This document shows, piece by piece, positions 39,876-49,360 of a DNA stretch of 64,000 nt. The DNA is from Pyropia yezoensis (Eukaryota; Rhodophyta; Bangiophyceae; Bangiales; Bangiaceae). The notes beneath the pieces are model-generated. The model made no database searches and was not told the DNA's origin. It was given only the letters and a program-made list of their open reading frames with translations. Position 1 is the stretch's first letter. Every line of letters begins with the position of its first letter. The position numbers and the translations under genes are program-made. The DNA lies in contig CM020618.1 in assembly GCA_009829735.1 (NCBI GenBank), positions 28,930,894 to 28,994,893 on the forward strand, given 5' to 3'.

Positions 39876-40672
39876 ACCTGAAGTGGTTCCCCGGAGAATC
39901 GGCGGCTGCCCACGCCGTGGTCCAGCAAATGTTTGACTTCCTCACCGACGATGCGGTCAGACAGACCTACCTGCCTCAGTCTGTTGAGGAACAGAACCGC
40001 AGGGACGATGCATGGCCTTGGTTCAAGTTTTGGTCTTTTATTGAGAAAACCGGGAGATGTCTCGAGCTCGCCAGGCTCGCCATCACGCTGTTAGCTTGCA
40101 AGCCCCAGACGGCGTCGGTTGAGAGATTGTTCAAGGAATGGGGTCCACAGGCAACCGATACCCGCAACCGCATGTCGTTGTCAACCATGACAGCCCTCAC
40201 GCGCGTGAAGTATGACCATGAGGACTCGACGCGTCTACCTGGTTTGCAGAGCGCGAGTTCAAGTAATCGGGTGGTGAAGGCTGAGGAGCGGCAGCGAATC
40301 TCCTGTGATGTGTCGGCACATCCGCTGAATGCAGGCAGCGCGGCCACGGATGATGGTGATGCGGACGAGCCGCGTGGTGCTGCCGACACTCATAGGGAGT
40401 GGACCGCGAGATTGGTCCAGGTTGAGGAGGATTCCGATGAGGAGCCCGCTGATAACGGGTGTCCATCGTTCATGTGCTTCGACTTCAAGGGCCAAGCACT
40501 ACCCGAGATTTTGCAGCCACTTCCCATCCAGGATGTGCGCGGCTACCCTCAAGAGGTTCTCGGGAAGCTCAAAAACTATCTAGCCGCTAAGTTCAGTCTG
40601 CTGCACCTGCTGCGACGAACGGCTGATGGAGGGTACAAGGTAGATCTGAGGGCATATGAGGAGAAAAATTAG
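39876..40672 (+). CDS. hAT transposase, part 2 with hAT C-terminal dimerisation domain
   Basis: It continues the frame of part 1. WFPGESAAAHAVVQQMFDFL leads to the hATC dimerisation block (LACKPQTASVERLFKEWGPQ, RNRMSLSTMTALTRVKY), the hallmark of hAT transposases. The protein then runs on about 150 residues with an acidic stretch before the TAG at 40672, longer than usual after hATC. Confidence 0.85.
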
Positions 40673-41146
40673 CTACATGTGAAGCGTCGTTCAGCACGCG
40701 CCCACCGTGCCACCTAATCCGATGCGACTCTCCAGTGCCCAGGAAGGCGTCTTGTTGCGAGGCCCGGAAGCGTCCATTGGCTATTCCGCGATTTTGTGAC
40801 GATGCAGTCTCGCCCACGCTCCGGCGTCGTTCCTCCACCGACCGGTCGAGCGCCGAGCGCCTCTGGCATCTTCCGTCGACCCGCGAGGTTGCGCCGCTGG
40901 GGTGGCTGGTGGAAAGGGCCGCTACGGGTTGCAGCAGTCAAGAGAGACACCCGAGTACTGGCGCGACTGGTACATGAAGAGTGGAATCAGGAGGTAACAT
41001 CATTGTCTGTTGAGTACGTTAGAAAATCCAAAACAAGTATGTCGGGAAGGAAGATCGGTAGAGTCGTTAAACGACATCGTTAAAGTCGTTAAACGATCGT
41101 TAGCTCGGTAAGGGTTTTCTTAACGATCGTTAACTGCCATCCTTAC

Positions 41147-42083
41147 TGTGGGGGGGTAGGAGCGGTTGCACTTTCCGTGCCGTTCATAAACGAGCTTGAC
41201 TTCATTTAAGGGTTTCGCCACGTGTGTCCTTGAAATCTCTTCAGTTGCGATCGGCCTTCGGCCGTTCTTTACATGAGAAGGTAGGCCTTGTCGTCCTGAT
41301 GACGGTCGTCGAGGAGAGAAAAAAAAACGAGTAGGAAGCACGGTCATAACGCGGCCGTGCGCGCTCTTGCACGCGGAAATCGGGCTTTACGGGGCCCCTG
41401 GGCGCCCCCCTGCAATCCCGTGCACGCCTGTTCGGGCCCGATGCACGGAAAATAAGATACACGGTTTTAGATCCGCTGCGCAGGGGTGGGCAGGCGTCGA
41501 GCCCATTGCGGACGGGCTGGCGGCCGCGGACGGGGAGACTCTGACGGGGGTGAAGTGCGGGGCACTGACGGCGCCGACGAAAGGGCTCTGACCGAGCGAC
41601 AGAGCGACTCCTAGCCGCCTGTCCCCCCTCCACAGCCGACTCCCCCACCTTGCACAACGAAGCCGGCATTGCAGATGGCGTCTGCAGCGGCGGGGCGGCG
41701 GCAAAGGCGGCGGGCAACCACCTGTGTGCCTCAGGGTGGTTGACGCAGCGCTGTGGCGGCGGTGAACGGGCGGAATGTAGCGGACAGCCGCCGCTGGTGG
41801 GTGGTGATGGCGGGGGGCGACAGCGGCGGGGGCGTATGCGCATGGGCGCTGGGGGCCTTCTTCTGGTCGCCCACCTCCCCGCTACTACTGGTCACACCCC
41901 CCCACATCCCCCTTGACGCAGCTTGACGGACCGCAGCACCGTCGAGGCGGTCGCTGCGACGACCACCGGTGCCCACGGCGTGCCGTCGGCGGTGGCAGAG
42001 GACGCGTTCGGACCACCGGACCGCAGCTTCGGCGGGGAGGCACCGGCGGCGGCCGCTGGCTACGACCGCCCCCACCTCCAAGC
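41147..42083. other. Flank of hAT, no defended gene
   Basis: The DNA goes from AT-rich next to the transposon end to GC-rich Ala/Gly-coding frames on both strands. No repeat pairs or domains were seen. Confidence 0.4.
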
Positions 42084-43250
42084 TTATTCGGTACCCCTCC
42101 GCCGCCCTCCCCGCCGACACGCCACCGGCGCTGCGGAAGCGGCGCTGTATGCGGCCGCGGCGGCACCGTCGCCCGCCGGCTGTTTGGGGCTCGTTGGCGT
42201 CGGCGCCCCCGAGGCGGCGGCCCCATCATCAGCGGCGGCGGCGCCCCCGCGGTCGCCGGCGCGGGCCGCGGCGGCCGCGGCTTCGTCGCGCATCCTCCCC
42301 GCCCGCCGCGGCACGCTCGGCCGCCCGTCTGTGGAGGCCGCGGTCGGCCAGCGCAGCGACGTCGTCGTCGGCGGCGGCGGCGGCGGTGCGGGGGCGGCGG
42401 GCGGCTGCGGGCGGCAGCGCCGGCGGCCGTCAGGCCACCACCGACACCCTCCGCGGCGGCGGTAGGTGCGGGCTGCGGCACACCGACGGTGTCTGGCAGC
42501 CGCTGCGCGTCCGCGTTGGGCCGCTGCGTGTCGGTCGCGGTGCTGTCGGTTGCGCGGCGGGATAGCCTGGAGCTTGGAGGGGGTGGTGGGGGGGGTGGGC
42601 GAGGGTGGATGCCCATGGTGGGCATGGGCGTGTCTGTCACGCCGGCCAAGCCACCGCCACCGCTGCCGTTACTGCCACCCAGGGGAAGGAACCTGGCTCT
42701 CAGGTGCCCGCCACGGCGGCGGCAGCGTCAGTGGCGCCACGCCCGTTGACGGTGACGACCCTCACCGCGGCGGCTGTGGCGGTTGCGCCATCCGTACTGG
42801 TCGACGGCGACGGCAGCGACGGCAGCGACCGCGGCGGCGCGGCGGCTGGCTGAGCCCCCCGCGCGCCGGTGTATGGGCCGGCGCCTAGCCGCACTGCGCT
42901 CATACGCAGCGCCCGGCGGACCGCGGCGGTCGTTGCCGCGGGCTGTGGTGCCACGCCGGCGCCGCCCCACGCCGGCGGCGGTGGCGGGGGTTGCGGTGAT
43001 GGTGGTGGCATATGTGCGTGTGGGCGGCCTGACTCCGCGTCCGTTAAGGGGAGGCTGGCGTCGCCCACCCGTCGACCACTCCCGGCGGGGGTGGCGGCTG
43101 GGGTGCCCTCGTCGCGCACGCGCCCAGCAGCACCGGCCGCCGCCGCTGTCGCGCCACTGCCGCCGCGGCCGCCGTCGATGGCGGCTGGAAGATTGACAAT
43201 GGACGTGGGCTTGTCGGCGGCGGCGGCGGCGGCGGCTGCGACCTTGACGC
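42084..43250 (-). CDS. Possible Ala/Pro-rich hypothetical gene in several exons
   Basis: Minus-strand pieces have the most protein-like composition here: VRDEGTPAATPAGSGRRVGD and DASLPLTDAESGRPHAH to a stop at 42700, then TDTPMPTMGIHP from about 42640, then MRDEAAAAAARAGDRGGA to a stop at 42084. The pieces are in different frames and would need introns or indels to join; a GTGACAG-type acceptor near 42630 is one candidate. There is no recognisable domain. The whole could be non-coding. Confidence 0.25.
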
Positions 43251-43647
43251 TCCTTGTGCGACGCTGTCAGCTCGCCGGCACCACCGTTAAGTCGGCTGTA
43301 GCGCACCCATCGAACCCGATAGACCAAGCGCCTGACGTAGCCTCCCAGTGAGGCCCAGATGATGAAAGGCCAGGGTGTTTTCGCGAACGCGCTTTCAGTA
43401 TGTGTGTACATAGGTATCAGCCCCACTGCGCCAGTCGGTGCAGCCCGACGCGAGAATTTTCGGAATCAGAACTGAAGTGGCATGCAAAATGCACCAACCC
43501 AGTGCTATCCGCTTTCAGCGCCTTAATAAAAGACATTAATATATGTCCAATTTCGTACACTTGACTGATGCCGCATCCACAAGCAAAGGCACTCGTTCCC
43601 ACCGCTGCGAGACGCCACCCCGCCACCCCACCGCTGCCAACCCTACA

Positions 43648-45915
43648 CTAGAACTGCGCACCGTTCTGCTCCGTCGAGCCCCACTCCCCCGAAGCCGCAG
43701 AGGGATTGCTCGCCTGCTCTGCTTTGCGACGAGCCAGCGAAGCCTCCTCGGTCGCCTTCCGCGCAGCCGCAACGGTGGCGGCCAGACGGGCGTCACGTTC
43801 CGCCCGGGCAGCGGCCGCGGCTTCCTCCGCGCGCTCCTCGGCCGCGGTACGGACGGGCGCCACTGGCTCAGGGACTGGTTCGGGCTTGGGGGCCACCTTG
43901 GGCCGGCGCGCGGCCTCGGCCGCCATTTCTGCCGCCCGCGCCTCGGCCGCAGCCGCCGCCGCCTTCGCCCGCGCGGCGGAAGCCGCCTCAGCCGCAAGCC
44001 GACGCTCAGCCGCGGCCGCTTCCATCGCCTTGCGCGCCGTTGTAACCGCTTCAGCCAGGCGGCGGTCCATTTCCTCCCGCTCCGCAGCAGACAGCACAAC
44101 AGGCTTCACCGGCGGGGGGGGGTTGCGCTCGCGCTCAGCCGCGGCGGCAGCCACCTTAGCCTGTACCTCGGCAAACGCCGCCGCGACGCCGGCGCGGCGG
44201 ATGCGCTCAGCCTCGGCAGCGGCCTTCTGTTCGGGCGTCTGGACCGCGGCGGCAGCGGCCGCTGCCTGGGCGGCTGCTGCTGCCTCCGCTGCCTTGGCCG
44301 CCGCTGCCTCTGCCGCCTTGCGGTCGCGGGCAGAGGCAGCCTCCGACGCGTCGCGCCGCGACGTGTCAATTGCAGGCTTCGATGCCGCAGGCGCCACTGG
44401 CGCTGGCGCCGCTGGCGCGGCTGGTGCCGCAGCCGCCGGCGCAGCTGGCGCGCGCGCCGCCGCTGCAGACATGGTGGCGGCGGCGCGCTTGCGCTCCGCG
44501 ATCTCGGCCGCAGCGGCTGCCGCCTTGTCCGCGGCGGCCTTTGCTTCGATCTCGGCGCGGCGGCGGGCACGGGCGGCCGCATCGTCCTGACCTGGCGACA
44601 CGGGGGCGGCGACAGGTGCGGGCGCTGCACCAGACGCCGCTGCCGACATAGCGGCGGCAGCCCGCTTGCGCTCCGCAATCTCGGCCGCGACAGCCGCTGC
44701 CTTGTCAGCCGCCGCCTTCGCTTCGATCTCGGAGCGGCGGCGAGCGCGGGCGGCCGCATCGTCCTGACCTGGCGTCACGGGGGCGGCAACAGGCGCGGGC
44801 GCCGCCCCAGCCGCCGCTGCCGACATGGCGGCGGCCGCCCGCTTGCGCTCTTCAATCTCGGCCGCGACAGCCGCCGCCTTGGCCGCGGCAACCGCGGCTT
44901 CCGACTCGGCGCGACGGCGAGCACGGGCGGCCGCCTCTTCGGCGGGGCTGGCTGGCGGCGCACCAACGGAAGCGGCGCTGCTACTCGAGGCACGACCAAC
45001 CGCGACAGAGGGGGCCGACATGGTGGGAGGAGCCTTGATACCTTGCGCACGCGCCACAATACCGCGGGACTGGCGAATGCGCTCGGCCATGGCAGCTTCC
45101 GCCTCGGCTGACGCTTCCTTCGCGGCCTGCAGTTCGGCGGCGGCCTCCGCCGCTGCGGCCGCGGCCGCCACCTTGTCTACTCCACGGCGACGCTCGGCTT
45201 CCTCCCGCTCTGCATTAGCCGCCGCCCGTGCTACGGCCTCGGCGTTCATGCGCTTGCGGGCAGCCAGCTCAGCCTCAATGGCGGCCTGCTTGGCAGACGC
45301 TTGGCGAGCGTCAACAGCGGCCCGCGCAGCCATGCGGGCGGCCGTTTCCGGGTCGCTACTGGTCTGCATGGCGGGCGCGCTAAAAGAAGACCGCGTTGGG
45401 GAGGGCCCGCCCTTCCGCGCAGCCGCCTCTGCCGCACGGCGGCGGATGCGGTCGGCCATGGCTGCTTCCGAAGCAGCCCAATCCAGTGCGCTCTGGCGGA
45501 GCTCATACTCATACTGCCGCTTGGCCTCGGCGGCAGCAGCCTCCTCGGCGGCAGTGCGCCCACGGGCGGCGGCAGCGTCCGCCGCCGCTGCGGCAGCAGC
45601 CGCTGCCGCAGATGCGGCGGCCGACGCGCGCTTGCGCTCGGCGATATCCGCTGCCACGGCTGCCGCCTTGGCCGCCGCGATATCGGCCTCGACTTGCGCA
45701 CGGCGGCTGGCACGGGTGGCCGCGTCGCTCTCGTCTGGTGTCTGCGCGCGAGTGACGGACGGTGGCGCCGCTGCTCCCCCCCCGGTCAAGGCCGCGAGGG
45801 CCCGCTTGCGCTCTGCCATCTCCGCCGCGGCGGCTGCGGCCTTGGCCGCCGCCGCCGCCGCTTCCGACTCGGCACGGCGACGGGCGCGGGCGGTCGCCTC
45901 ATCCGCCGCCGACAT
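43648..45915 (-). CDS. Ala/Glu/Arg-rich coiled-coil protein with 44-residue repeats (755 aa)
   Basis: The ATG at 45915 gives MSAADEATARARRRAESEAA. The frame is also open upstream to an ATG at 46131 (MAPWDGLAF), which might be the true start. Nearly the whole protein is helical. Three close repeats of DDAAARARRRAEIEAKAAAD followed by KAAAVAAEIAERKRAAAAM lie in the middle, with weaker copies at the N terminus. They are separated by Pro/Ala hinges (GAAPAPVAAPVTPGQ). Charged residues at regular spacing predict long single helices or coiled coils, as in cytoskeletal or scaffold proteins. The tail NPSAASGEWGSTEQNGAQF is not repetitive. The frame is intact despite the repeats, which argues that it is expressed. 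No family is recognised. Confidence 0.7.
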   Translation of the reverse strand: MSAADEATARARRRAESEAAAAAAKAAAAAAEMAERKRALAALTGGGAAAPPSVTRAQTPDESDAATRASRRAQVEADIAAAKAAAVAADIAERKRASAAASAAAAAAAAAADAAAARGRTAAEEAAAAEAKRQYEYELRQSALDWAASEAAMADRIRRRAAEAAARKGGPSPTRSSFSAPAMQTSSDPETAARMAARAAVDARQASAKQAAIEAELAARKRMNAEAVARAAANAEREEAERRRGVDKVAAAAAAAEAAAELQAAKEASAEAEAAMAERIRQSRGIVARAQGIKAPPTMSAPSVAVGRASSSSAASVGAPPASPAEEAAARARRRAESEAAVAAAKAAAVAAEIEERKRAAAAMSAAAAGAAPAPVAAPVTPGQDDAAARARRRSEIEAKAAADKAAAVAAEIAERKRAAAAMSAAASGAAPAPVAAPVSPGQDDAAARARRRAEIEAKAAADKAAAAAAEIAERKRAAATMSAAAARAPAAPAAAAPAAPAAPAPVAPAASKPAIDTSRRDASEAASARDRKAAEAAAAKAAEAAAAAQAAAAAAAVQTPEQKAAAEAERIRRAGVAAAFAEVQAKVAAAAAERERNPPPPVKPVVLSAAEREEMDRRLAEAVTTARKAMEAAAAERRLAAEAASAARAKAAAAAAEARAAEMAAEAARRPKVAPKPEPVPEPVAPVRTAAEERAEEAAAAARAERDARLAATVAAARKATEEASLARRKAEQASNPSAASGEWGSTEQNGAQF

Positions 45916-46237
45916 GGTCAGCCGGGACGCGTGGCAGGCGCAGCGGCAGCCACTGCCGCTGCAGCCGCGGCGGCAGCAGCCCGCCACGGGCGACACGCCG
46001 CCGAGGCGCGCGCCCGAGATGGCCACCACCCCTGCCGCGGGCCGCCATCGCTTGACGCCCGTCGCGGGGGGGGCAACGAGCAGCCGCGGCGGACCGGTGG
46101 GGAGGAAGGCGAGCCCATCCCAAGGCGCCATCGTGCCCACGTGCGGTTGTCGTCTGACAGACGTACGGGTGAGGGGGCAAGCAGGGAGGGGGCACGCGGG
46201 GAGAAGCAAAGCCGGAAGGTGGTGGGGAAGGGGGGAA

Positions 46238-46953
46238 GACGGGGGGGGGGGGGGGGGGGGGGGGGATCAAGAGAAAGAGGCCGTGCCCGAGCCACACAGG
46301 CGCGGAGGAGGGAACAATCCAAAGCCAGGAGACAGACCAAGAAGAGCCGACCGTCGTGGGCGATGGGCGGGGCCGTCAGCCGAAGCGGCGAGGGGCATCG
46401 AATGGCGGGCCGCTCGGTCGATCTCCCACCCCCGCTGCTCCGCGACCCCGGGAGAGGGTGGCGCGCGACGGCGGGCCGGGCGAGGATGCATGTGGGGCGG
46501 GAGATATCAGGCCGACACCGCGGACGCGGGCGGGCGGCGCCCCCCCCCCCCCCCCCAGTCCGCCACCAACAACCACCAGAGTCGCGTGACCCAGGCGGTC
46601 ACGGGGCCCCCCTCTGGACTGTCTCCCCAGCGCAGTGGTGGGCCCTGGGCGTGGTGGTGGTGCGCCTCCCACGGGCATGCCAGCATGCGTGCCGCCAAGC
46701 GGCAGCTGATGCGGCGGGTAAGAGCATAACCGCCTCCCCCCCCTCACGACCGTCTGGGCCGTGTACGGGTGAGCCTCAGCGCCCAGTCAGGTGACTGTTC
46801 TCCGTGCGTAACCTCAGGTGGGGCCTCCGGGTGGGATCAAAGGAATGTGGCCTGCCTGAGCACATTGCAGTGCAGCATGGAATGGGCCTGCTGTTGGAAC
46901 GATCTTGGACGGATCGATCGACCTCGCAGCCTCGCGCAGGCCGTCCCAAGGCG
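46238..46953. other. Upstream flank, no defended gene
   Basis: It begins with a G run of about 27 bases and has low-complexity frames on both strands. Nothing else was seen. Confidence 0.35.
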
Positions 46954-48205
46954 TGCAAAGACGGGTTGGGGATGGGGGTGGGGTTAGGGTCCATATCTGA
47001 GTTGGGGTTCAGGTGCCATGGAAGGAAATTTCGTGGAGTTCAATACTCATAGGATGCAAGTATCCACCGTAGTATGATGAGGTGAGGTGGGGTTCTGTTC
47101 AGGCGATGCGCGCCCGACGGTGCGATCCGCTCCCACCCGCACCTTCGATGTCCACTCTTTCCCTGTCCTCCGCCCACCACCTCATATGGTCCTCCCCCCC
47201 TGCAAGCATGGCCCCTTCCCCTCCTCCCCCTAGGCCCCCACCCCCGGCATCGTCCCTGCCCTCCCCTTATAGCTCCCGATTCCCTCCGCATCGCTCTCCT
47301 CCCCGTGCCCGCATCGCCCCCCCGCCTTCTTCATAGCTCCCCGCCCCCCGCGCCGCCCCTTTCCCCCACGCCGTTCCTCCCCGCGCCGTCGGTCCCTCCC
47401 GCGCATCGCTCCCGCTCCCCGTCGGTCCTCATCCCCGTCACTCTCTTCCCTCCTTCGCTCTCCCTCCGTGGCTGCCCCCATGCTTTATGGAACCCCCCCC
47501 TTCATCGCTCCCCCTTTCATCCCCGCATCCCCTAGCTTCGCGGCGCGAGCGCGATCGTTTATTATGTCCTTCGTTGTTGGCTTAGCTCCTCATCTGCCTG
47601 GCTGCTGCGCCCTGAGCAACAGCATCGCTCCCTTCTATGTACCAATTTGCGGGGGTAGAGGTCTCGCCGTTAGGCGAGACCTCCCCCCCCGCCATCCGGG
47701 CCAGAACCTGCACGTCGTAGCGGCTACGTCGCGAAGATGAACAGCACCGCCCCATTCTGTCCACCAGTTTGCGGGAGGGGGCAGGTCGCGCCGGTAGGCG
47801 CCGGTAGGCGAGACCTCCCCCCCGCTTGGCGAGACCTCCCCCCCAGGCATCCGGCCCGCTGAACTCGGATCTCGTAGAGCGTGACCCAAAAAAAAGAACG
47901 CTTCCACTGGTCGCGGACGCATGTATTTACGTCCTGAACGATGGAGGGGGGGCGGGGGGCGGGGGGCTGTCGCGCTGCACCCCCTCAAGAGTGCTTGCGG
48001 ATACGGGATCCGTGCCGCGGTGCGTCGGGAACCTAACCCCACGTCAGCACATCTTACTAGAGAGCGTTTTTCAACCCTGGTCGCGTTCCCCGGTGCACTT
48101 CAATACTCTATCGATGGATTTCAATTCCACATCAAGCTCTGTATGTCACCTGAACCCCACCTCAGATCTGGATTCGAACCCCACGCTCATCCCTAGGTCC
48201 GTGCA
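46954..48205. repeat. Diverged 65-bp inverted repeat pair bounding 1.25 kb
   Basis: The left arm 46954-47019 and right arm 48143-48205 (reversed) share GGGATG, GTGGGGTT, ATCTGAG and TGGGGTTCAGGTG in the same order. Single GTGGGGTT-like copies also lie at about 47087 and 48035. They could be old TIRs of a decayed element. No target duplication was found, and the interior has no convincing gene. Confidence 0.5.
47642..47860. repeat. Tandem duplication with perfect 10-bp hairpin
   Basis: Two diverged units (47642-47707 and 47764-47860) share CCARTTTGCGGG, GGCGAGACCTCCCCCCC and CATCCGGSCC. In the first, AGGTCTCGCC pairs with GGCGAGACCT across a 4-base loop (47659-47682). The second has two copies of the right arm. 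Confidence 0.6.
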
Positions 48206-49360
48206 AAGAGGCAGAGACACTCGAAGCACCATTCCCAGCACGAAATTGATGAGGTCGTACTGTGGCTCGCGAGTACTCGAGACCTCTGTCAGATCCACGA
48301 CGTGAACCAAGCTTCTTTCGATTTGTGTACATACTCCCTTCACGCTCACGCTACGGGATAGAATTTAATGGTCCTCGTGCCAAAGTACTGTAGAGATAAG
48401 TGTACCGCTCCTTGATCCCCCGGCCTCTCTGTCCCGCTGACAAGGGCGTGACAAGAAAAAAAAAAAAAAAAGAGGGACAGAAGCAAAAAGAAGATGTAGA
48501 GCGCCGTCCTCGTCACCCCCCTCCCTCCCTCTCCTTGCAGCAGACGCGCCATTGCGCACCCGCCGCACTCGCCCCGTTGCGGGCGCGCTTGCCAGCCTTC
48601 CCTCCCTCCCCCCCCCCCCCCCCCCCCCCCCCCCCGCCCAACCGCCCGCCCGCGCGGCCCCCCCACACCCTGGCTTCTTGTTTCGCCCCGTCCCGCAGCG
48701 CCCCCTCCCAATGACGAGGTTGCCCCGCGGGGGGGTGGGAGGCGGGCGGCGGGGGAGCGAGCCCGCGGCGGCCACACCCGGCACCCGCCGACGCGACGGG
48801 AGGGGCGGAGGTGGGGTGGTGGTGGGCGTGCGGGGGGAGGGGGGCGTCGGTGGGGAAGCGACGCGCGGCTCCCGCCCACTGCCAGGGTGGCACAGGCGTC
48901 GTTGGGTGGGGGGAGGGGGGGTGTCCCCCCGCTCCCCTGCACCACGCCGCCGTGAGCGGGGGGCGGGGGGAGGGGGGAGGGGACGAGGCGCCCGTGGGGG
49001 GGGTGTTGCGTGTTGCCCGCCCGCCCGCCCCGCCCCCCGGCGTGGACACGGCGGCCTATAAAGGGGGCGGGGGCGCCACCCCGCCGTGGCTCAGTGGCGT
49101 CTCCCCCCCCCCCGCTCCTTCCGCCTCCCCTCCCCCCCGCCCACCTCCCTCCCTCCACCCGCGGGTGCGCGTCGACTCGGTTTGGAGTCCCCCCCCCCCT
49201 GCTCGCCCTGTCCACTATCCCCCGCCGAATCGGCTCACCTCCCTGTTGGTGGTGGTGGTGTTGCCTCCTCCCACCCCCCCCCCCCCCCGCCCCGTCCGCC
49301 CACCACCCCCACCCCCACCACGGCGGGTGTGGCGGTGGCCGCCTGCTCCTGGCGGCGGGT

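Larger units (their letters stand above)
27078..41146 (+). mobile_element. hAT DNA transposon, split by a nested chromovirus
   Basis: The proposed ends are GTAAGGTTGTCAGT (27078-27091) and its imperfect inverse at 41133-41146 (12 of 14). Sub-terminal copies of ACGATCGTTA and CGTTAAA lie within 100 bases of both ends, as is usual for transposase sites of hAT elements. Without the inserted LTR element it would be about 3.2 kb, a normal hAT size. A clear 8-bp target duplication could not be read because both flanks are G-rich. Confidence 0.7.

Noticed and set aside
43543-46729. Long plus-strand Ala/Arg/Ser frames opposite the coiled-coil gene
   Set aside because: Shadow frames; the minus strand has the coherent repeat protein and a sensible start.
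48170-48180. GGTTCGAATCC on the minus strand, an exact tRNA B-box
   Set aside because: The bases around it do not form a T-arm or acceptor stem and no A-box lies at the right distance; it may at most be a SINE trace.
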